Source: Arhodomonas sp051195215
GTDB lineage: Bacteria; Pseudomonadota; Gammaproteobacteria; Nitrococcales; Nitrococcaceae
Length of the DNA: 64,000 nt
Assembly: GCF_051195215.1 (NCBI RefSeq)
Contig: NZ_JBNAZM010000004.1
Span: forward strand, 114,689-178,688
Direction of reading: 5' to 3'
Shown here: positions 8,844-17,329 of the stretch, piece by piece
Numbering within the stretch: the first letter of the stretch is position 1
How the letters are laid out: the number at the start of each line of letters is the position of its first letter
The notes under the pieces: generated by a model
What the model was told of the DNA's origin: nothing
The model's database searches: none
What the model saw: only the letters and a program-made list of their open reading frames with translations
Translations under genes and position numbers: made by a program

Positions 8844-9587
8844 ATGACGGGTTTCATTGTGGTCATTCCGGCGCGCTATGCGTCCACGCGCCTGCCGGGT
8901 AAGCCCCTGATCGACCTGGCGGGGCGTCCCATGATCGAGCATGTGATCGCTCGCGGACTCGATAGTGGTGCCGAGCGGGTGATCGTGGCAACCGACGACG
9001 AGCGCGTCGAGGCTGCTTGCGTCGGCGCGGAGGTCATGCGCACGCGTGACGATCACCCGACGGGCACCGATCGTCTGGCCGAGGTGGTGACGCGACTGGG
9101 GGTGCCGGACGATTGCGTCGTGGTCAATCTGCAGGGAGACGAGCCGCTGATGCCGCCGGCGCTTCTACGTCAGGTGGCGGCGTCGCTGGAGGCCCATGAA
9201 GATGCGGCTATGGCGACGCTTGCCGTGCCGCTGGCGGCCGATGCGGTGGCCAATCCGAACCTGGTCAAGGTCGTCACCGACCGCCACGGCTACGCACTGT
9301 ATTTCAGCCGCGCGCCCATTCCGTACGATCGCGACGGCTCCGCGCAGGCATGCGTATACCGCCTGCACGTGGGTGTCTATGCGTATCGTGCGGAATTCCT
9401 GCGCCGCTACCCCGGGCTGCCCGCGTGCGGCCTGGAGGCCGCCGAGCAGCTGGAACAGCTGCGCGCGCTGTGGCACGGCTACCGCATCCATGTAGCGGAA
9501 GCACCGGCGCTGCCCGGGCACGGGGTGGATACTGCCGACGATGTGATCCTGGTGGAAGCAGCGCTCAAAGCAGACCGAGGCGGGTGA
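8844..9587 (+). CDS. kdsB: 3-deoxy-manno-octulosonate cytidylyltransferase (CMP-KDO synthetase)
   Basis: Activates KDO as CMP-KDO for transfer to lipid A. 247 residues starting MTGFIVVIPARYASTRLPGKPL, the nucleotide-binding N-terminus of the family, with ATDDERV, NLQGDEPL and the YRLHVGVYAYR segment. The ATG at 8844 is one base after the lpxK stop; upstream in-frame codons belong to lpxK sequence in another frame. Closes the lipid A/KDO operon. Its last 23 bp overlap a small convergent gene on the minus strand. Confidence 0.94.
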   Translation: MTGFIVVIPARYASTRLPGKPLIDLAGRPMIEHVIARGLDSGAERVIVATDDERVEAACVGAEVMRTRDDHPTGTDRLAEVVTRLGVPDDCVVVNLQGDEPLMPPALLRQVAASLEAHEDAAMATLAVPLAADAVANPNLVKVVTDRHGYALYFSRAPIPYDRDGSAQACVYRLHVGVYAYRAEFLRRYPGLPACGLEAAEQLEQLRALWHGYRIHVAEAPALPGHGVDTADDVILVEAALKADRGG

Positions 9588-9813
9588 GCAGGGGTGTCAC
9601 CCGGCCGGGCGCTTCGAATACCGGAATCGTCCAGAGGCCAGGCGCGCGTCGTGCGGACTGCCCGAACTGATCCCGCTGGGGCCCGGCCACATGGGGTTCG
9701 CCGAGCACGAGGGCGGGGCCTTCGGCAATGACGTCCACGACTCGCAGGGTGCGCCCCTGGTAGGTTACCTCGCGGCCGATCAGCGCTTCGAGGTCTTGCA
9801 GGCTCGGGTCCAA
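9565..9813 (-). CDS. Small conserved-looking hypothetical protein
   Basis: About 82 residues, with a beta-rich pattern IGREVTYQGRTLRVVDVI then PALVLGEPH, and ending PLLTRLGLL. No family name is assigned; it resembles short uncharacterised proteins with a 'GREVxYxGRxxxVxDV' start that I associate loosely with this neighbourhood. No ATG fits: the best start is TTG at 9811-9813 (minus strand) with GGAG about nine bases upstream; a second TTG lies at 9829-9831. It overlaps kdsB tail-to-tail by 23 bp. Coding is supported by a regular residue pattern and the absence of another gene in the gap to 9852; the start is uncertain. Confidence 0.55.
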   Translation of the reverse strand: MDPSLQDLEALIGREVTYQGRTLRVVDVIAEGPALVLGEPHVAGPQRDQFGQSARRAPGLWTIPVFEAPGRVTPLLTRLGLL

Positions 9814-9851
9814 AGCCGCTGCTCCGTTCAAGACTCTAGCTGGAGATATCG

Positions 9852-10328
9852 ATGATACGCGTTTTATTCGTTTGCACCGGCAACATCTGTCGCTCACCGA
9901 CGGCGGAAGGGGTATTCCGACGGCTCGTCGAGGCAGCCGGCTTGGCAGCGGAAATCGATGTGGACTCGGCCGGAACCCACGGGTTTCACGTCGGCCGCGC
10001 GCCGGACGCACGGGCCCGGGAGGCGGCTGCGCGGCGCGGTGTGGATATCAGCGATCTGCGCGCCCGCCAGGTGGACGCTTACGATTTCGAGGGCTTCGAT
10101 TACATCCTTACGATGGATGAGGGCAATCTCGGGATCCTGCTGGCCGACGCGCCGCCGTCCGCGCACAAGCGCATTCACCCCTTCCTGGATTTCGCGCCTC
10201 ATCGCACGGAGTCGGAGGTGCCGGACCCGTACTACGGCGGTCGGGACGGCTTCGACCACGTTCTGGGTCTGGTCGAGGACGCGGCAGAAGGGCTGCTGGC
10301 GGAAATCCGTCGCGAGCACCATCTATAA
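9852..10328 (+). CDS. Low molecular weight protein-tyrosine phosphatase
   Basis: 158-residue cytoplasmic phosphatase. The N-terminus carries the C(X)5R(S) P-loop VCTGNICRSP (Cys8, Arg14) and a late general acid Asp in VPDPYYGG, so all catalytic residues are present. The family dephosphorylates tyrosine (or arginine) residues. No tyrosine kinase or exopolysaccharide gene is adjacent, so it is likely a housekeeping form rather than a Wzb type. It stands alone between the kdsB cluster and the convergent rne gene, with a perfect palindrome after its stop. Confidence 0.93.
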   Translation: MIRVLFVCTGNICRSPTAEGVFRRLVEAAGLAAEIDVDSAGTHGFHVGRAPDARAREAAARRGVDISDLRARQVDAYDFEGFDYILTMDEGNLGILLADAPPSAHKRIHPFLDFAPHRTESEVPDPYYGGRDGFDHVLGLVEDAAEGLLAEIRREHHL

Positions 10329-10391
10329 GAACGCTGTCCGCGACGGCTGACCCACGAAAGCGACGTCAAGCGCGATCGGATTCGGCAACAG

Positions 10392-10417
10392 GACGGGCCG
10401 CCCGCGGGCGGCCCGTC
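10392..10417. terminator. Perfect 26-bp GC palindrome, likely bidirectional terminator
   Basis: Thirteen bases (GACGGGCCGCCCG) are followed at once by their exact reverse complement, which would fold as an 11-bp stem with a 4-base loop. It lies in the 129-bp gap between two convergent genes, the phosphatase and rne. There is no U-tract, so it may stop transcription with help or protect 3' ends. Confidence 0.55.
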
Positions 10418-10457
10418 AGCATGCCGGGATAATCCCGGCTGACAAGGGTGGTTGCCG

Positions 10458-13391
10458 CTATTGCGAGCGCTGGTTTTGCGGGGTTTCGCCGGAAGCGGTT
10501 TCGGGCTGCTCCCCGACTGCTTGATCGTCGCCGCTCGTCCGCGCCGCCGATTCACCGGTGCCGGGCTCTTCCTTCCCGTCCACGCTGTCCTCGACCTGCT
10601 CGGCGGCCGCTGCGGCGCCCAGGGCGTTATCAGCATCCGAATGGCCCACCGGCTTGCGTTCCACCTCTGAATCGGTCGGCGTCTCCGGGGGTACCGTTTC
10701 CTGCTTGCCCCCGGCGGCGCTGTCCGACGTTTCGTTGGTTGTTGTATCCGTCGTCGCCGGCTCGTCCGCCACGGTGGGCGCCGCAGGGGATGGAGCAGCC
10801 GGCGGATGCGGTTGTTCCTGCGGGCTAGGTGTTTCCTGGCTGGAGGTCCCGGCAGTCACGGGTTCCTTCGCCGTGGTGTCGGCGTCGGCACTTGCCGCCT
10901 GCGTTGCAGGAATGCGCGGGCGCCCGGGCCAGCGGCGTGGATCGTCCGCTTTGCGGCTCTTGCGGGTGTCGCCCTTGCTCCTGTCGGCGTCGGTGCCTTG
11001 TGCGCTCGCGTTTTTGGGTTTCTTGGGCGCGCGCGCCTGCTCGGGCTTGTCCTTACTGGCCGTATCCCCGCTCTCGGTCTGCGAGGTGGTCGCCGCCGTG
11101 GGGCGGTCCGTCTCGCCCGCGTCGCCGGATTTGGCCGCGACCTCGTCATCATGGTCCGGTTTCGTGTCCGCTTTGCTGGCGGCCTCGCCGGACTGCTCCT
11201 TTGCGGAGCCGGAATCGGCTTCCGTGCCTTGGCCGTTGCGATTGCTGCGGCGACGGCGACGGCCCCCACGCCGCCCACGCCGGCTGCGTCCTGAGCTGCT
11301 GGTTCCGTTGCGCTGACCGTTCGCGCTTTCCGCCTGCTTGCCTGTTTCCTTGGCCTCGGCGGTAGTGTCGCGTTCGCCGCTTGCCGCCGTATCGGTCTTC
11401 TCGGCCTCGGTGCTGCGGGGGGTGGAAGCCGGAGTCGCCTGCTTCTTGGGCTTGTCCTGCTTCTCCTGCTTCCGGGGCTTGCCGGAATCCCGGTCACCGG
11501 CGGTGCGATCACCGCTGCGAGCGGTCTTGCCGGCTTGCTGGCCGTTGCGGCCGCGGGACTGGCCGCCGCGCGCGCCGGCCTGTTGCTTGTCGCGGTCGCT
11601 ATCGGCTTCCGTTCGTGCGGTGGCCTGGCGTTTTGGCGAGGGCGCTTCGGCGCGGGGCGTCTCTTCCTGGTCGCCGACGACGATCTTGCGCAGCCAGCCG
11701 AAGAATCCACCGAGGGCACGTGGCGGTTCCTCGCGCACGCCGGTAGCCGCCTCGGCGGCGGGTTTGGGTGCCGTCGGCTTGGGTGCGGGCGCGGCAGGGC
11801 GCACTGCACGCACCGCCGGTTGCTCGTTGCGCGGACGTTCGGCAGCCAGCTTCTGCTCCATCGGCGTGGGCGCTTCGTCCTCGCTGGTGAGGCGGTAGCT
11901 CACGTCGTCCGCCGACTGGTCGTCGCTGCGGATGCGCTGGACCTCGTAGTGCGGCGTCTCCAGGTGATTATTGGGAATGAGAACGACGGCAACACCGTTG
12001 CGCTGCTCGATCTCGGCAATCGCGCCGCGTTTCTCGTTGAGCAGGAAGGTCGCCACGTCCACCGGCAGCTGCGCCAGCACCTTGCCGGTCTTCTCCTTCA
12101 TGGCCTCTTCCTCGACGAGCCGGAGAATCGCCAGCGCCAGCGACTCCACGCTTCGGATGGTGCCCTGACCACCGCAGCGCGCGCAGATTTCCTGGCTGGA
12201 CTCGCCCAGGGACGAACGCAGGCGCTGGCGGGACATTTCCAACAGCCCGAAGCGCGAGATGCGGCTTACCTGGACGCGGGCGCGATCCTGCTTCACGGCC
12301 TCGCGAAGGCGGTTCTCCACCTCGCGTTGGTTGCGGTTCGGGCCCATGTCGATGAAGTCGATGACGATGAGCCCGCCCAGGTCGCGCAAGCGCAGCTGCC
12401 GGGCGATTTCGTCGGCGGCTTCCAGGTTCGTGTTCAGGGCGGTCTCCTCGATGTCCGCGCCCTTGGTGGCGCGGGAGGAGTTGATATCGATGGAGATCAG
12501 CGCCTCGGTATGATCGATGGCGATGGCGCCGCCGCTCGGCAGCCGCACCTCACGCTGGAACGCCGACTCGATCTGACTCTCGATCTGGTAGCGCGTGAAA
12601 AGCGGAACCTCATCGTCGTAGCGCTTGAGCTTTTGCAGGTTGTGCGGCATTACCTGTTCCATGAACTGCCGCGCCTGGCTATAGATCTCGGCGTCGTCGA
12701 TGAGGACCTCGCCGATGTCGGAACGCAGGTAGTCCCGCAACGCCCGGATGATGACGTTGCTCTCCTGGTAGATCAGAAAAGGGGCGGGGCGTTCGGCGGC
12801 CGCTTTCTGGATCGCAGCCCAGAGGTTGAGCAGGTAGTTCAGGTCCCACTGGAGCTCCTCGACGCTGCGTCCGACGCCGGCGGTGCGCACGATCAGCCCC
12901 ATGCCTTCCGGTACGTCGAGCTCGCGCAGCGCCTCGCGAATCTCGGTACGGTCCGAGCCTTCGATACGGCGCGATACGCCGCCGGCACGGGGGTTGTTGG
13001 GCATGAGAACCAGGTAGCGCCCGGCCAGGCTGACGAAGGTGGTAAGCGCGGCCCCCTTGTTGCCGCGCTCTTCCTTCTCGACCTGGACGACGACCTCCTG
13101 GCCTTCCTTGATGACGTCCTGAATGCTGGCCTTGCCGGGATCGGCGTCGCCGCCCTGAAAGTAACCGCGCGCGATCTCCTTGAATGGCAGAAAGCCGTGG
13201 CGTTCCGCTCCGTACTGGACGAAAGCCGCTTCCAGGCTTGGCTCGACGCGGGTGACCTTACCCTTGTAAACGTTTGCCTTCTTGCGCTCTCGCGCGGGGG
13301 TTTCGATGTCCAGGTCGTAGAGTGACTGACCATCGACCAGCGCCACGCGCAGCTCTTCCGGCTGCGTGGCATTGATGAGCATGCGTTTCAT
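10458..13391 (-). CDS. rne: Ribonuclease E
   Basis: Endoribonuclease that initiates mRNA decay and rRNA/tRNA processing at the membrane-bound degradosome. 977 residues starting MKRMLINATQPEELRVALVDG. The S1 domain spans about 35-125 (GKVTRVEPSLEAAFVQYG); the DNase I-like catalytic segment holds ISIDINSSRATKG and IVIDFIDM with its metal-binding Asp residues; the Zn-link is CARCGGQG near residue 405. From about residue 530 the protein is a highly charged, low-complexity scaffold (Lys/Arg/Glu/Asp/Ser/Thr/Pro rich, with an Arg-rich patch RSRRGRRGGRRRRR) as expected for the degradosome-binding half. An upstream in-frame extension to 13454 is not conserved-looking; the start at 13391 follows homologues. 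See the leader entry for autoregulation. Confidence 0.95.
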   Translation of the reverse strand: MKRMLINATQPEELRVALVDGQSLYDLDIETPARERKKANVYKGKVTRVEPSLEAAFVQYGAERHGFLPFKEIARGYFQGGDADPGKASIQDVIKEGQEVVVQVEKEERGNKGAALTTFVSLAGRYLVLMPNNPRAGGVSRRIEGSDRTEIREALRELDVPEGMGLIVRTAGVGRSVEELQWDLNYLLNLWAAIQKAAAERPAPFLIYQESNVIIRALRDYLRSDIGEVLIDDAEIYSQARQFMEQVMPHNLQKLKRYDDEVPLFTRYQIESQIESAFQREVRLPSGGAIAIDHTEALISIDINSSRATKGADIEETALNTNLEAADEIARQLRLRDLGGLIVIDFIDMGPNRNQREVENRLREAVKQDRARVQVSRISRFGLLEMSRQRLRSSLGESSQEICARCGGQGTIRSVESLALAILRLVEEEAMKEKTGKVLAQLPVDVATFLLNEKRGAIAEIEQRNGVAVVLIPNNHLETPHYEVQRIRSDDQSADDVSYRLTSEDEAPTPMEQKLAAERPRNEQPAVRAVRPAAPAPKPTAPKPAAEAATGVREEPPRALGGFFGWLRKIVVGDQEETPRAEAPSPKRQATARTEADSDRDKQQAGARGGQSRGRNGQQAGKTARSGDRTAGDRDSGKPRKQEKQDKPKKQATPASTPRSTEAEKTDTAASGERDTTAEAKETGKQAESANGQRNGTSSSGRSRRGRRGGRRRRRSNRNGQGTEADSGSAKEQSGEAASKADTKPDHDDEVAAKSGDAGETDRPTAATTSQTESGDTASKDKPEQARAPKKPKNASAQGTDADRSKGDTRKSRKADDPRRWPGRPRIPATQAASADADTTAKEPVTAGTSSQETPSPQEQPHPPAAPSPAAPTVADEPATTDTTTNETSDSAAGGKQETVPPETPTDSEVERKPVGHSDADNALGAAAAAEQVEDSVDGKEEPGTGESAARTSGDDQAVGEQPETASGETPQNQRSQ

Positions 13392-13754
13392 CGTAAGCGA
13401 TTCTCCGGCGCTCGACCCGACCGACCCCGTCGTCGTGCTCGTAGCACCGCACACGCGCCGCCGGCGCCGCGAAGCTGACGCGGCTAGCAGGGGGCTGCGA
13501 GACCCCGTCGGCCAATAAGGAGCCGAGCAGGGTGGTAATGAGGTGTGACACGATCAATCCTGGCATATGCAGATACGACGGGGCGCCAGGGGGCGCATTA
13601 GCCATTCGCGAACTGCGCGAACGGGTGACCCAAGATTAAAGGAGACCTGCATGAACGGCCGCCCGTCGGAAGCCAACGGGCGTGCCTGCAATCTTTGCCT
13701 TTATGCGGCTACCGGCCGGAGGCGCGTCGCCTCGACGTGCGGCCATGTAACACG
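13392..13754 (-). promoter_or_regulatory. Putative rne 5' leader (about 360 nt)
   Basis: If transcription starts about 7 bases after the -10 described below, rne mRNA carries a leader of about 363 nt. Two short hairpins sit in it: a 7-bp stem at 13660-13666/13676-13682 and a 6-bp stem with a 3-nt loop at 13719-13733. In Escherichia coli the rne leader is similarly long (about 360 nt) and mediates feedback cleavage by RNase E; the same role here is inference from length and position only. Confidence 0.45.
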
Positions 13755-13776
13755 CCCGCAACTATATCAACGTTAG
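13651..13776 (+). CDS. Possible 41-residue small ORF antisense to the rne leader
   Basis: ATG at 13651 is preceded by a strong Shine-Dalgarno (AAAGGAGACC, 13638-13647 region). The peptide MNGRPSEANGRACNLCLYAA continues with a basic region and a second CGH, giving three cysteines that might bind metal. It lies fully inside the rne leader/promoter zone on the opposite strand and has no recognisable homologue. Coding evidence is only the ribosome-binding site; it may be chance. Confidence 0.2.
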   Translation: MNGRPSEANGRACNLCLYAATGRRRVASTCGHVTRPQLYQR

Positions 13777-13790
13777 CTGTTTGCTTCCAA
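13761..13790 (-). promoter_or_regulatory. Candidate sigma-70 promoter for rne
   Basis: Reading the minus strand, -35 TTGGAA (13785-13790) and -10 TATAGT (13761-13766) are separated by 18 bases. The match is good for a GC-rich genome and it points into the rne leader. Confidence 0.45.
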
Positions 13791-13862
13791 GCGAACCGGC
13801 CACTGGTATCATGCGGAATCGCCCGCGTTTGGCGGAGCCCGAAAGCCGCTTCAGAGAGGTCT

Positions 13863-14798
13863 ATGGCAGCGCATGTCCGCCACGTCGAGGTCGACGCCGA
13901 GTTTGCCGGCCAGCGTCTCGACAATTACCTGAGCCGGGAACTGCGCGGTGTGCCGCGCACGCTGATCTATCGGCTTCTGCGTCGCGGTGAGGTCCGCGTC
14001 AACGGCGGTCGTGTCAAGCCGGCGTACCGCCTGCAGGCCGGTGACGATCTGCGTCTGCCGCCGGTGCGGGAAGGGCGGGGGGCGACCTCCGAGCCGTCGG
14101 CGCAGGTCCTCGAGCGGCTGGAACAGGCGGTGTTGTACGAGGACGACGACCTGATCGTCCTCAACAAGCCCTCCGGGCTCGCCGTGCATGGCGGCAGCGG
14201 TCTCGGTTACGGCATCGTCGAGGCAATGCGGCGGCTCCGCCCGCAGTGCCGGTTCCTCGATCTCGCCCACCGGCTCGACCGTGACACCAGCGGCTGCCTG
14301 GTAGTCGCCAAGCGGCGCTCGATGCTCAAGGTGGTGCACGCGGCGCTGCGTGCCGGTGAGGTCGACAAGCGTTACCATGCCCTGCTCGCCGGGACGCTGG
14401 AGCGCCGTACGGAAGCGGTGGAGGCGAGGCTGGAGCGACAGAAGGGGCGCGGGGGCGAGTCCGTGATGCGCGTGAGCGCTGCGGGCAAGCCGGCGCGCAC
14501 GGTATTTCACCGTGAACGTGTGCTCCGGGACTGGACACTGGTGGAGGCGGAGCTCCACACCGGACGCATGCATCAGATCCGCGCCCATGCTGCCCATATC
14601 GGCCACCCGATCGCCGGTGACCGCCGCTACGGCGACAAGGCACGCAATCGCGAGGTGCGTCAGGCGGGGTTGAAACGTCTGTTCCTGCACGCCAGTTCGT
14701 TGACGCTACCCCACGGACCGCTGACCGTACGGGCGCCGCTGCCTGGGGATCTGCAGGCCGTTCTCGGGCGGTTCGAGATGCAGCAAGGTTCCAACTAG
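13863..14798 (+). CDS. rluC: 23S rRNA pseudouridine synthase RluC
   Basis: Converts uridines 955, 2504 and 2580 (E. coli numbering) of 23S rRNA to pseudouridine. 311 residues: an N-terminal S4 RNA-binding domain (AGQRLDNYLSREL..IYRLLRRGEVRVNGGRVK, about 18-65) and a catalytic RluA-type domain with the HRLDRDTSGCLVVAK motif holding the catalytic Asp (about residue 143) and GRMHQIRAH near the C-terminus. The ATG at 13863 follows AGAGAGGT and matches family N-termini. It is divergent from rne, a pairing widely conserved in gammaproteobacteria, which supports RluC over RluD. Confidence 0.93.
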   Translation: MAAHVRHVEVDAEFAGQRLDNYLSRELRGVPRTLIYRLLRRGEVRVNGGRVKPAYRLQAGDDLRLPPVREGRGATSEPSAQVLERLEQAVLYEDDDLIVLNKPSGLAVHGGSGLGYGIVEAMRRLRPQCRFLDLAHRLDRDTSGCLVVAKRRSMLKVVHAALRAGEVDKRYHALLAGTLERRTEAVEARLERQKGRGGESVMRVSAAGKPARTVFHRERVLRDWTLVEAELHTGRMHQIRAHAAHIGHPIAGDRRYGDKARNREVRQAGLKRLFLHASSLTLPHGPLTVRAPLPGDLQAVLGRFEMQQGSN

Positions 14799-14879
14799 TA
14801 CCCCGGAACACGAATTCGCGTTCCGGGACACTACGAAGATAATTGGGGTTACACACCGGCCCCGAGGGAGTACGAAGAC

Positions 14880-15821
14880 GTGGAGCAACAGGAAGAGCAC
14901 TGGGCGCGGGAGACACTGCGCGAGATCGCCATGGAGGGCATCAAGGAGCGTCGTCGTGCGCGGCGTTGGGGCATATTCTTCAAGCTGCTGATCCTTGCCT
15001 ATCTGATCGCGGTCTTCGCGCTCGCGGTGCCGTCACTGTGGCGCAGCACCGATGTGGTCGAAGTAGGGCGGCACGTGGCGGTCGTGGACCTCAACGGCGC
15101 CATTGCCTCGGATTCGAAGGCCAATGCGGACCGCATCATCAAGGGCCTGGAGGCGGCGTTCGGGGCGAATGACGTCGCCGGCGTGATGCTCCGCATCAAC
15201 AGCCCCGGCGGCAGCCCGGTGGAGTCGCGCCGCATCAACGCTGCCATCAAGCGCCTGCGTGATGCGCATCCTGATGTAACCCTGTATGCCGTCGCCGGCG
15301 ACATCATGGCTTCCGGTGCGTACTACGTGGCGGCTGCGGCGGATGAAGTGTATGCGGACCCGGCCTCCCTGGTGGGGTCCATCGGTGTGGTCATGGGCGG
15401 TTTCGGATTCACCGACGCCATGGACAAGGTTGGCGTCGAACGCCGTCTCTATACGGCAGGTCGTAACAAGGCGATGCTGGACCCCTTCTCTGCCCCCGAT
15501 CCTGATGTGGAGGCTCACGTCCAGACAATGCTCGATGACATCCACACTCAGTTCATCCAGGCGGTCAGGGAGGGGCGCGGCGACCGGCTCGCCGATGACG
15601 AGCGGCTGTTCTCCGGGCTGATCTGGACCGGGGAGAGGGGCAAGGCGCTCGGTCTGGTGGACGGGCTCGCGACGCCGCGCGAAGTGGCGCGCGAGATCAT
15701 CGGTGTGGAGCGTACCGTTAACTACACGCCTCGCGGCAATATTCTCGATCGCATCACCGAGCGCCTGGGCATGGTTGCGTCGCAGGTGCGAAACGAGTTG
15801 CTGACACCGCGTTTATGGTAG
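14880..15821 (+). CDS. sppA: Signal peptide peptidase SppA, 36-kDa type
   Basis: Membrane-bound S49 serine peptidase that degrades cleaved signal peptides in the inner membrane/periplasm. 313 residues: a cytoplasmic N-terminus, one membrane helix (FFKLLILAYLIAVFALAVPSL, about 37-57), then the protease domain with catalytic Ser in DIMASGAYYVAAAADEVYA (about 145) and the family motif SPGGSPVES. This is the single-domain bacterial form, half the size of E. coli SppA. GTG start with GAGGGAG nine bases upstream. It overlaps maf tail-to-tail by 9 bp. Confidence 0.92.
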   Translation: MEQQEEHWARETLREIAMEGIKERRRARRWGIFFKLLILAYLIAVFALAVPSLWRSTDVVEVGRHVAVVDLNGAIASDSKANADRIIKGLEAAFGANDVAGVMLRINSPGGSPVESRRINAAIKRLRDAHPDVTLYAVAGDIMASGAYYVAAAADEVYADPASLVGSIGVVMGGFGFTDAMDKVGVERRLYTAGRNKAMLDPFSAPDPDVEAHVQTMLDDIHTQFIQAVREGRGDRLADDERLFSGLIWTGERGKALGLVDGLATPREVAREIIGVERTVNYTPRGNILDRITERLGMVASQVRNELLTPRLW

Positions 15822-16397
15822 TGCCCAGCCGCGATCGCGCAGCATGTCGCACAGCGCGATCAGCGGCAGCCCGATCAGGGTGTTCGGGTCGTCGCCTTCG
15901 AGACGCCGGAACAGGCTGATACCGAGCCCCTCGGCGCGAAAGCTCCCGGCGCAGTCGAACGGGCGTTCACGCTGGATGTAGCGCTCGATCTCGGTGCTTT
16001 CGAGCTCGCGGAAATGCGCATCGATGTGCTCGACGCGGGAGTCGGTATGTGCAGTGCGAGTGTCGTGCAGGGCCAGCCCCACCAGGAAACGCACGCAGCG
16101 CCCACTGGCACGTTGTAGTTGGGCCACGGCGGCGGTCTCGTCATGCGGCTTTCCGATTATCGTGCCGTCCAGGCACGCGATCTGGTCACAGCCGATGACC
16201 AGCGCGTCCACCGTGTCGACGGCGGCGGCGCGGGCCTTGTTCTCGGCGAGGCGTCTGACGTAGTCAGCGGGCGCCTCGCCGGCGACCGGGCGTTCGTCGA
16301 TGTCCGGGGCGCGTTGCTCGAACGCGATGCCCAGCCGCTCGAGCAGCGCTGCCCGGTACGGTGAGCCGGAGCCGAGGATGAGGTTGGATTGCGTCAT
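15813..16397 (-). CDS. Maf family nucleotide pyrophosphatase (YceF type)
   Basis: Cytoplasmic house-cleaning NTP pyrophosphatase. 194 residues with the N-terminal ILGSGSPYRAALLERLGI motif, the metal-binding DALVIGCDQIACLDG segment and IGLPLIALCDML near the end. The YceF subfamily, usually next to yceD-rpmF as here, hydrolyses 7-methyl-GTP; that specificity is inferred from context. It is divergent from yceD and probably shares a short promoter region of about 75 bp. Confidence 0.9.
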   Translation of the reverse strand: MTQSNLILGSGSPYRAALLERLGIAFEQRAPDIDERPVAGEAPADYVRRLAENKARAAAVDTVDALVIGCDQIACLDGTIIGKPHDETAAVAQLQRASGRCVRFLVGLALHDTRTAHTDSRVEHIDAHFRELESTEIERYIQRERPFDCAGSFRAEGLGISLFRRLEGDDPNTLIGLPLIALCDMLRDRGWALP

Positions 16398-16471
16398 TGC
16401 CGGAGTTCCTTGCCTTGCCGGGCGATGATAGCAGCTTCCCGCGGCGGTGGGCTTTGACAGGGGGAGGGGGC

Positions 16472-17023
16472 GTGGCTAACATTCCCGGTCTTATGCGGGA
16501 CGAAACCCTGCCCCAGTGGATCGACCTTGACCGGGTCGGCGATGGCGGTCTGCAGCTCGCGGGTACCGTGCCGGTGTCGGCGCTGGCGCGCCTCGGTGAT
16601 CTGCTCAAGGCCGCTTCCGATCCAGTGACCGTCGAGGTGCGCGTGGTCCGCGACCAGACGGGCGCGGCAGTGGTGATCGGCCATGTGGATGGGCAGCTGC
16701 CGCTGGAATGTCAGCGCTGTCTGGATGTGGTCGTGACTGCCGTTCATGGCGAGTTCGAGCTGATGGTGGTGGCCTCCGAAACCGAAGCCGCCGCTTTGGG
16801 GCAGGAGCAGGACGCCGCAGTCGCTCATGAGGGGCGGCTCGATCTCTACGCTCTCGTGGAGGACGAGCTGATTCTCGGGTTGCCGGTGGTCGCGCGCCAT
16901 GCCGGCGAGCAGGGGTGCGAGCATCAGCTCAGGCACTTCGGCCCTCCGGGGGAACCGGAGCCGGAACGGGAGAATCCGTTCGCCAAACTCGCCGAGCTGA
17001 AAAAGCGCGAAACAGACGATTGA
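16472..17023 (+). CDS. yceD: YceD family protein (DUF177), 23S rRNA accumulation protein
   Basis: 183-residue protein of the DUF177/YceD family, linked in bacteria and plastids to 23S rRNA accumulation and cotranscribed with rpmF. The conserved core GQLPLECQRCLDVVVT (Cys-x2-Cys) and the tail ELKKRETDD are visible. I chose GTG at 16472 after a G-rich Shine-Dalgarno (AGGGGGA); ATG at 16493 (MRDETLPQWIDL) is a good alternative. rpmF follows after 35 bp, the classical pairing. Confidence 0.88.
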   Translation: MANIPGLMRDETLPQWIDLDRVGDGGLQLAGTVPVSALARLGDLLKAASDPVTVEVRVVRDQTGAAVVIGHVDGQLPLECQRCLDVVVTAVHGEFELMVVASETEAAALGQEQDAAVAHEGRLDLYALVEDELILGLPVVARHAGEQGCEHQLRHFGPPGEPEPERENPFAKLAELKKRETDD

Positions 17024-17058
17024 ATCGCAGGAATTCCGGAATTTAGGAGTAGCCAGTC

Positions 17059-17238
17059 ATGGCAGTGCAACAGAATCGCAAGACCCCGTCCAAGCGTGGC
17101 ATGCGTCGATCCCACGACGCGCTGTCCAAGCCCACGCTTTCGGTGGAGCAGACCACTGGCGAAACCCATCGCCGTCACCATATTTCCGCGGATGGCTACT
17201 ATCGTGGCCGCAAGGTGACTGCGGGCAAGGACGACTGA
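17059..17238 (+). CDS. rpmF: 50S ribosomal protein L32
   Basis: 59-residue ribosomal protein, MAVQQNRKTPSKRGMRRSHD at the N-terminus and a basic C-terminus ending GRKVTAGKDD. Typical length and sequence for L32 of the zinc-free type (no CxxC pairs). Shine-Dalgarno TTAGGAGT lies eight to nine bases upstream. It sits between yceD and plsX as in most gammaproteobacteria, linking ribosome and phospholipid synthesis. A hairpin with a T-run follows it. Confidence 0.96.
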   Translation: MAVQQNRKTPSKRGMRRSHDALSKPTLSVEQTTGETHRRHHISADGYYRGRKVTAGKDD

Positions 17239-17263
17239 ATAGCAGGGTCGCCCCTGCCATTGC

Positions 17264-17309
17264 GTCGGCCGCCATCGTCCCGGCAGGGATGGGGCGGCCG
17301 ACTGTTTTT
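17264..17309 (+). terminator. Intrinsic terminator/attenuator between rpmF and plsX
   Basis: A perfect 10-bp stem (GTCGGCCGCC at 17264-17273 with its complement at 17293-17302) is followed by TGTTTTT. Placed 26 bp after rpmF and ending 20 bp before plsX, it should let abundant L32 mRNA end while a fraction reads through. Confidence 0.75.
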
Positions 17310-17329
17310 GGCGTAACTGGCTGGTTGCC

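Noticed and set aside
11535..13325. 596-codon open frame antisense to rne
   Set aside because: Mirror of the rne coding frame, low-complexity product, no start signal.
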